Positions 4,681-7,963 of a stretch of DNA of 7,963 bases are shown here, piece after piece; the stretch's first letter is position 1; each line of letters opens with the position of its first letter. Location: contig WFOJ01000003.1 of the NCBI GenBank assembly GCA_015488125.1, forward strand, positions 1 to 7,963. Reading direction: 5' to 3'. The notes under the pieces were generated by a model. The model worked only from the letters and a program-made list of their open reading frames with translations, was not told the origin of the DNA and searched no databases. Both the position numbers and the translations under genes were made by a program. This DNA comes from Mariprofundaceae bacterium (lineage in GTDB: Bacteria; Pseudomonadota; Zetaproteobacteria; Mariprofundales; Mariprofundaceae).

Positions 4681-6293
4681 GGCCAATCTCCAAACATCAC
4701 AAAACCACCCTGACGGAATACGGGTGTTTGCTGCGCCAACGTTGGAAAATCAGACAAGGATTCCTCGCGCATCAGCAACACGGACCGGGGTATTCCGGCT
4801 TGCCAGATCTTGCGCCCCTTTTCACCAAGCAGGATCTGATAATTCCGCTGTGCATAAAACGATACTGAGGGAAGATTAAGATTATAGCTATACACCCGGA
4901 CATCAGCGGGCAGACTGCGAATCAGCGCCGCCATGGCCATGGCAGGCCCCTGGATGAGTTGCCCGGCAAAAAAGGCCAGCGGCCACATCACAGTGGTTTG
5001 CAACAGCAGCCCGAGCAAGACAAAAGCCACCATGGGTGATACACGCCACCGGCGCAGTAACAACAAGCAGGCCAGTGCCAGTGTCAGCGCCAGCCCTGCA
5101 ACAGCCATCCACCACGATGGCTGCACGGCTTGCGCCAGGATAGCGAGGGCTCTGGGGTGATGAATATAGGCGGGCAGTTGTGCATATAGCCAAGGGAAGA
5201 ACAGTAATAGCAATGCTACCGGCAACAACAAGCCAACAGAACAGGGAATCACATAACGTGGAATTCCCCGCCGACGCTGCCGCCAGGCAACAGCCAACGC
5301 CAGTGCCAGTGCTGGATAAACACAGGAAATATAATGGGGTAATTTGGTTTGCGCCAGCGTAAAAAGGACAATCACCGCAAGCATCCACAGCAGGCAAAAA
5401 CGCACCAGGTGACCGCCACCGGATGCCGCTCGCATGCTGCCATGGCGCACCAGCCAGGCTAGCCAGAACAGCCAGGGCAGAGAAGAAACAGCAAATACCA
5501 CCAGATAATAATGCCAGCCACCGCCATGCCCCTGCATCGGCTGCATGGCCCGGCCAATATTATGCACCATAATAAACTCACGCAAAAAATCCCAGCCCTG
5601 GGTTTGCACAATCATCACATACCACGGCGAGGCGCACAGCACGAACAAAGGCATGGCATAATGCCAGGGAATACGCCGCAAACAGCCCCAAAAATCACCC
5701 AGCCACAACCGGTCAAGCGTGATGATCAGTACGGGCACGACAACACCAACAGGCCCCTTGATGGCCACCGCCATGCCCATCATGGCGGCACACCAGCAGG
5801 CATGCCGCAGAGAAGCCGTGTCCAGCCAGCGCAAATAAGCCAGCAGGCTGCCGCTAATAAAAAAATTCAGTACGGCATCCAGAATGGCTGCGTGAGCCAG
5901 CAGGCCCACTTCAAACATCGATAGAAACACCGCCGCAGCCAGTAAACCGCCCCTGGCATCCTGGCGGGCAGCAAGAAAACGAAACAGCAGCCAGGCCGTC
6001 AACAAGGTAAACAGCGCCGACGGCAGTCGGGCAGCAAAAGCATTTTCGCCAAACAGCACAAAACCAGCTTCCATCATATAGTAAGTGAAAGGCGGTTTTT
6101 CAAAAAAGGTCATGCCATTGGCCATGGGCACAATCCACTGCCCATGATGCAGCATATCTGCCGCTGTTTGCGCATAAATGGTTTCATCGTAATCGAACAG
6201 CGGCACCAATGCCAGTGCAGGCAAGGTCAGCATCAGCCAGAGCAGGGCACCGCACAGTGCCCATTGCTGATCGGTCAAGGAAGGAAATTTCAT
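4677..6293 (-). CDS. GT-C membrane glycosyltransferase, ArnT/PMT-like (GT39/GT83 type)
   Basis: A 538-residue polytopic inner-membrane protein, close to the usual ~550 residues of ArnT-type enzymes. The first hydrophobic segment (about 12-31) leads into a periplasmic loop with FDYDETIYAQTA, where D36/E37 match the family's catalytic acidic pair. This is followed by NGMTFFEKPPFTYY (EKPP at 65-68) and ENAFAARLPSALF. Further family marks are AILDAVLNFF (D139), AIKGPVG (178-183), HGGGWHYYL (256-263) and TKLPHYISCVYPALA (316-330). About ten or more membrane helices end near 445, and a soluble C-terminal part follows. These enzymes move a sugar from an undecaprenyl- or polyprenyl-phosphate donor to lipid A, a glycan or a protein on the periplasmic side. 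The acceptor is unknown here. The ATG at 6293 has only a weak AGG upstream. The gene overlaps the epimerase by 4 bases (GTGA). Confidence 0.9.
   Translation of the reverse strand: MKFPSLTDQQWALCGALLWLMLTLPALALVPLFDYDETIYAQTAADMLHHGQWIVPMANGMTFFEKPPFTYYMMEAGFVLFGENAFAARLPSALFTLLTAWLLFRFLAARQDARGGLLAAAVFLSMFEVGLLAHAAILDAVLNFFISGSLLAYLRWLDTASLRHACWCAAMMGMAVAIKGPVGVVVPVLIITLDRLWLGDFWGCLRRIPWHYAMPLFVLCASPWYVMIVQTQGWDFLREFIMVHNIGRAMQPMQGHGGGWHYYLVVFAVSSLPWLFWLAWLVRHGSMRAASGGGHLVRFCLLWMLAVIVLFTLAQTKLPHYISCVYPALALALAVAWRQRRRGIPRYVIPCSVGLLLPVALLLLFFPWLYAQLPAYIHHPRALAILAQAVQPSWWMAVAGLALTLALACLLLLRRWRVSPMVAFVLLGLLLQTTVMWPLAFFAGQLIQGPAMAMAALIRSLPADVRVYSYNLNLPSVSFYAQRNYQILLGEKGRKIWQAGIPRSVLLMREESLSDFPTLAQQTPVFRQGGFVMFGDWP
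4688..4691 (-). promoter_or_regulatory. Ribosome binding site deciding the epimerase start
   Basis: On the minus strand this reads GGAG, seven bases before the GTG at 4680. It lies within the end of the glycosyltransferase gene and favours GTG over the upstream in-frame TTG at 4686. Confidence 0.65.
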
Positions 6294-6388
6294 CAGATGG
6301 TGAAGCCTATAAGCTTGGGTTTATTCAACAAGCAGATATGGCATGTCAGAGAAGTCACATCTGCCACGTTAATGATTCATCATTTTCA
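6294..6388. other. Short intergenic gap between AIPR gene and glycosyltransferase gene
   Basis: 95 bases between two minus-strand genes. I see no strong terminator and no convincing promoter. There is an AT-rich 6-bp inverted repeat, AATGAT-TC-ATCATT (6371-6384), and a loose GCAGAT/ATCTGC repeat with a 21-base loop (6332-6337, 6359-6364). Read-through from the AIPR gene into the glycan genes is possible. Alternatively a weak promoter here starts the two-gene glycan unit. Confidence 0.4.
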
Positions 6389-7963
6389 TCAAATCGTTGC
6401 TTTCCGAAGACGGTCGATGAGATCACCTCTGCGGAAAGTAGCTGAAAGCTGTTGCATGGAAATAGCCTGACTTCCATAGAGTGAATCAAGCGCTTTCGTT
6501 ACATCTTGTACTGCGTCATTGAAATAAGCAGCGCCTCTTTCTTCCACCAAGGATTTTGCCTGGGAAAAATTACGGTGATCAAGTCGCAATAAATCGATAT
6601 CTAAGTCTTTGAGCAATCGTTTTCCCATTTGCATGGCAATAAAACAGGATGCATAACGCACATGGTCCGGGTCGCCTTGCTGCGGCCTTTTTCTGCGGTT
6701 TTCAGCGATACGATAAAGCAAGACAGCGATAATGGTTTGCGCGCCATTCAGATCAGAAGTAAATATCTTGCTGTAGAGCTTGCCAAAATGTTCCCGTGTT
6801 AAAAATTTTGCCTGATGGGGTGCCATTCGCCATATCGACAAAATGGCTTCCGCCGCAGTACCTGAGGTAATGTCAAGCGGTTTGGCTGCACCATCCATGC
6901 GTTTTCTGCGGTAGTGGTAACCCAGTGCCTGGATGCTTGTTTCCAGTTGCTGCTGGATTTCATCGTTTGATCTCAGGTCTTTCAAATCAACCGGGTTTTG
7001 ACTATTTGTAGCATGCGTGATTTGCAGAACAATATCCTGATTATCTTTTGGCAGTTTGTATAAACGAAGCAATACAGATGCATCAGCAGGAAGCGGTTTT
7101 CCAGATGCCTGCATGTCTTCCAGCGTTTTGAAGATCGTCATGCATGTTTGACCACCATTGACGATTTGCAAATTCTCCACCTTGACCTGATAGTCGCTAT
7201 TTTGCAGCCCGTTATAGGAGAAATCATTGCACACAAGCGTCAGCCCATTATTAAAAAAATAAAAATTAGCTTGATTCGATGAAGTTAACGTTGAACGAAT
7301 ACCCTCGTTCACCCGGTTGCCATGCAATCCTAGATAGCGCCTGATATTTCTTTCCAGTAATCGTTCGCCATGAGCCTTCATAAGGGCATGAATTTCTGTT
7401 ACGGGAATACGTCCGATACAGACTCTGCTGAAGTTCATATCTTCAATACTGGCCTTGCCAACAAGGCGCAAGGTTTCATCGACCGGCTTGATGCGCTGAA
7501 GAATACTGATCAATACGTCATGATTCACATGCTCCCAGGTTACCTGCTCACCAAAGCCACTTCTCTGAATGGCTTCCCGGGCCGCATCATTCCATTGCAG
7601 TCCATTGTTACAGGCAATGGCACGCACCTGAGGAATATATCCATCGCGAATCAGGGAATGCACTGTTTCCACTTTTGCCTTAAGTCTTTGATTGATGGTG
7701 CCCAATGTGGCAGATGGATCAAACAGATGACGAATCGCATTGATCATATCATCAATAGCGTTGGCTGCAAAATGGGCATTGCCTTCCAGGTTGTTTTTGT
7801 ATTTCCCCTGAAATAGTGTGACAACAAACTCCCCGTCAATCTCTTCGGTGAAGTGAATGGCATCAACACCAAAATCACCACCTCCTTCCGTCAGGCAATC
7901 AAAGGCTTCATCATGATCCAGATCCAGCATGGTTTTAACACACAGATAAACGAATGACAGCGA
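6389..7963 (-). CDS. AIPR-family protein (abortive infection phage resistance), probably 5'-truncated by the window edge
   Basis: From the ATG at 7930 there are 513 residues, but the frame stays open to the right edge (SLSFVYLCVKT before that Met) and no ribosome site precedes the ATG. Family members also usually have more sequence before this point, so the true start is probably outside. The N-terminus has GGGDFGVDAIHF then VVTLFQGKYKNN. Counted from that Met, D23 and the Q41-G-K43 pair resemble a PD-(D/E)xK nuclease core in its Q-x-K form. The AIPR core follows: ERNIRRYLGLHGNRVNEGIRSTL (193-215), FYFFNNGLTLVC (223-234), LQIVNGGQT (254-262), and HATNSQNPVDLKDLRSND (306-323). AIPR proteins are linked to phage defence, with a presumed cytoplasmic nucleic-acid target; the exact mechanism is not established from this sequence. 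Some stretches look more AT-rich than the glycan genes to the left, which hints at separate acquisition but was not measured. No methylase or helicase partner lies in view; any partner must be to the right. Confidence 0.87.
   Translation of the reverse strand, partial: SLSFVYLCVKTMLDLDHDEAFDCLTEGGGDFGVDAIHFTEEIDGEFVVTLFQGKYKNNLEGNAHFAANAIDDMINAIRHLFDPSATLGTINQRLKAKVETVHSLIRDGYIPQVRAIACNNGLQWNDAAREAIQRSGFGEQVTWEHVNHDVLISILQRIKPVDETLRLVGKASIEDMNFSRVCIGRIPVTEIHALMKAHGERLLERNIRRYLGLHGNRVNEGIRSTLTSSNQANFYFFNNGLTLVCNDFSYNGLQNSDYQVKVENLQIVNGGQTCMTIFKTLEDMQASGKPLPADASVLLRLYKLPKDNQDIVLQITHATNSQNPVDLKDLRSNDEIQQQLETSIQALGYHYRRKRMDGAAKPLDITSGTAAEAILSIWRMAPHQAKFLTREHFGKLYSKIFTSDLNGAQTIIAVLLYRIAENRRKRPQQGDPDHVRYASCFIAMQMGKRLLKDLDIDLLRLDHRNFSQAKSLVEERGAAYFNDAVQDVTKALDSLYGSQAISMQQLSATFRRGDLIDRLRKATI

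Noticed and set aside
4684..4686. TTG start for the epimerase
   Set aside because: It lies only one base after the GGAG ribosome site, while the GTG at 4680 has seven-base spacing and forms a normal GTGA overlap.
5511..5924. A 137-codon plus-strand open frame
   Set aside because: It is antisense to the membrane-helix region of the glycosyltransferase; its His/Gln-rich sequence is what the complement of hydrophobic codons gives.
6371..6384. AATGAT-TC-ATCATT inverted repeat near the AIPR stop codon
   Set aside because: The 2-base centre is too short for a hairpin, the repeat is AT-rich and short enough to occur by chance, and no promoter overlaps it.
7370..7816. A 148-codon plus-strand frame opposite the AIPR gene
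   Set aside because: It is antisense to clearly conserved AIPR sequence, with no ribosome site or domain recognised.

Overview
The window looks like bacterial chromosome from a pseudomonad-type proteobacterium, most likely Beta- or Gammaproteobacteria. That rests on mid-range GC, clear Shine-Dalgarno sites, an IS21-family element, a GGDEF-EAL protein and an ArnT-like membrane glycosyltransferase. The sequence alone does not fix a genus. No tRNA, rRNA or CRISPR array was seen.

Layout. Bases 1-332 (minus) hold the N-terminal part of a TetR/AcrR-type repressor that runs off the left edge. Its upstream region (333-455) carries a good sigma70-like promoter whose -35 box lies inside a 7-bp inverted repeat, a plausible autoregulatory operator. 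Where a divergent target gene would be expected there is an 835-bp IS21-family remnant (456-1290). It has perfect 17-bp terminal inverted repeats, but inside only the first ~85 codons of istA are left. These are joined in frame to the second half of istB and interrupted by two TAG stops. No target duplication flanks it.

Bases 1291-1454 are non-coding and carry a promoter and an overlapping hairpin. They lead into a two-gene plus-strand unit: a small basic protein of unknown function (1455-1697), overlapping by 19 bp the start of a PAS-PAS-GGDEF-EAL c-di-GMP enzyme (1679-3760) with all visible active-site motifs intact.

The rest is on the minus strand. An NAD-dependent epimerase/dehydratase (3730-4680) converges on the c-di-GMP gene with a 31-bp tail-to-tail overlap. 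Upstream of it, joined by a GTGA stop/start overlap, is a 538-residue polytopic GT-C (ArnT/PMT-like) glycosyltransferase (4677-6293). The two probably form a sugar-nucleotide or lipid-linked sugar modification module for a cell-envelope glycan. Further right, an AIPR-family (abortive infection phage resistance) gene with a nuclease-like N-terminus (6389 to the right edge) is read in the same direction.

The most notable points are the in-frame istA/istB deletion derivative with intact ends, the AIPR defence-type gene beside an envelope-glycan module, the unrecognised small protein coupled to the c-di-GMP enzyme, and the TetR operator/promoter arrangement cut off from its target. I do not see strong evidence for an entirely new system.
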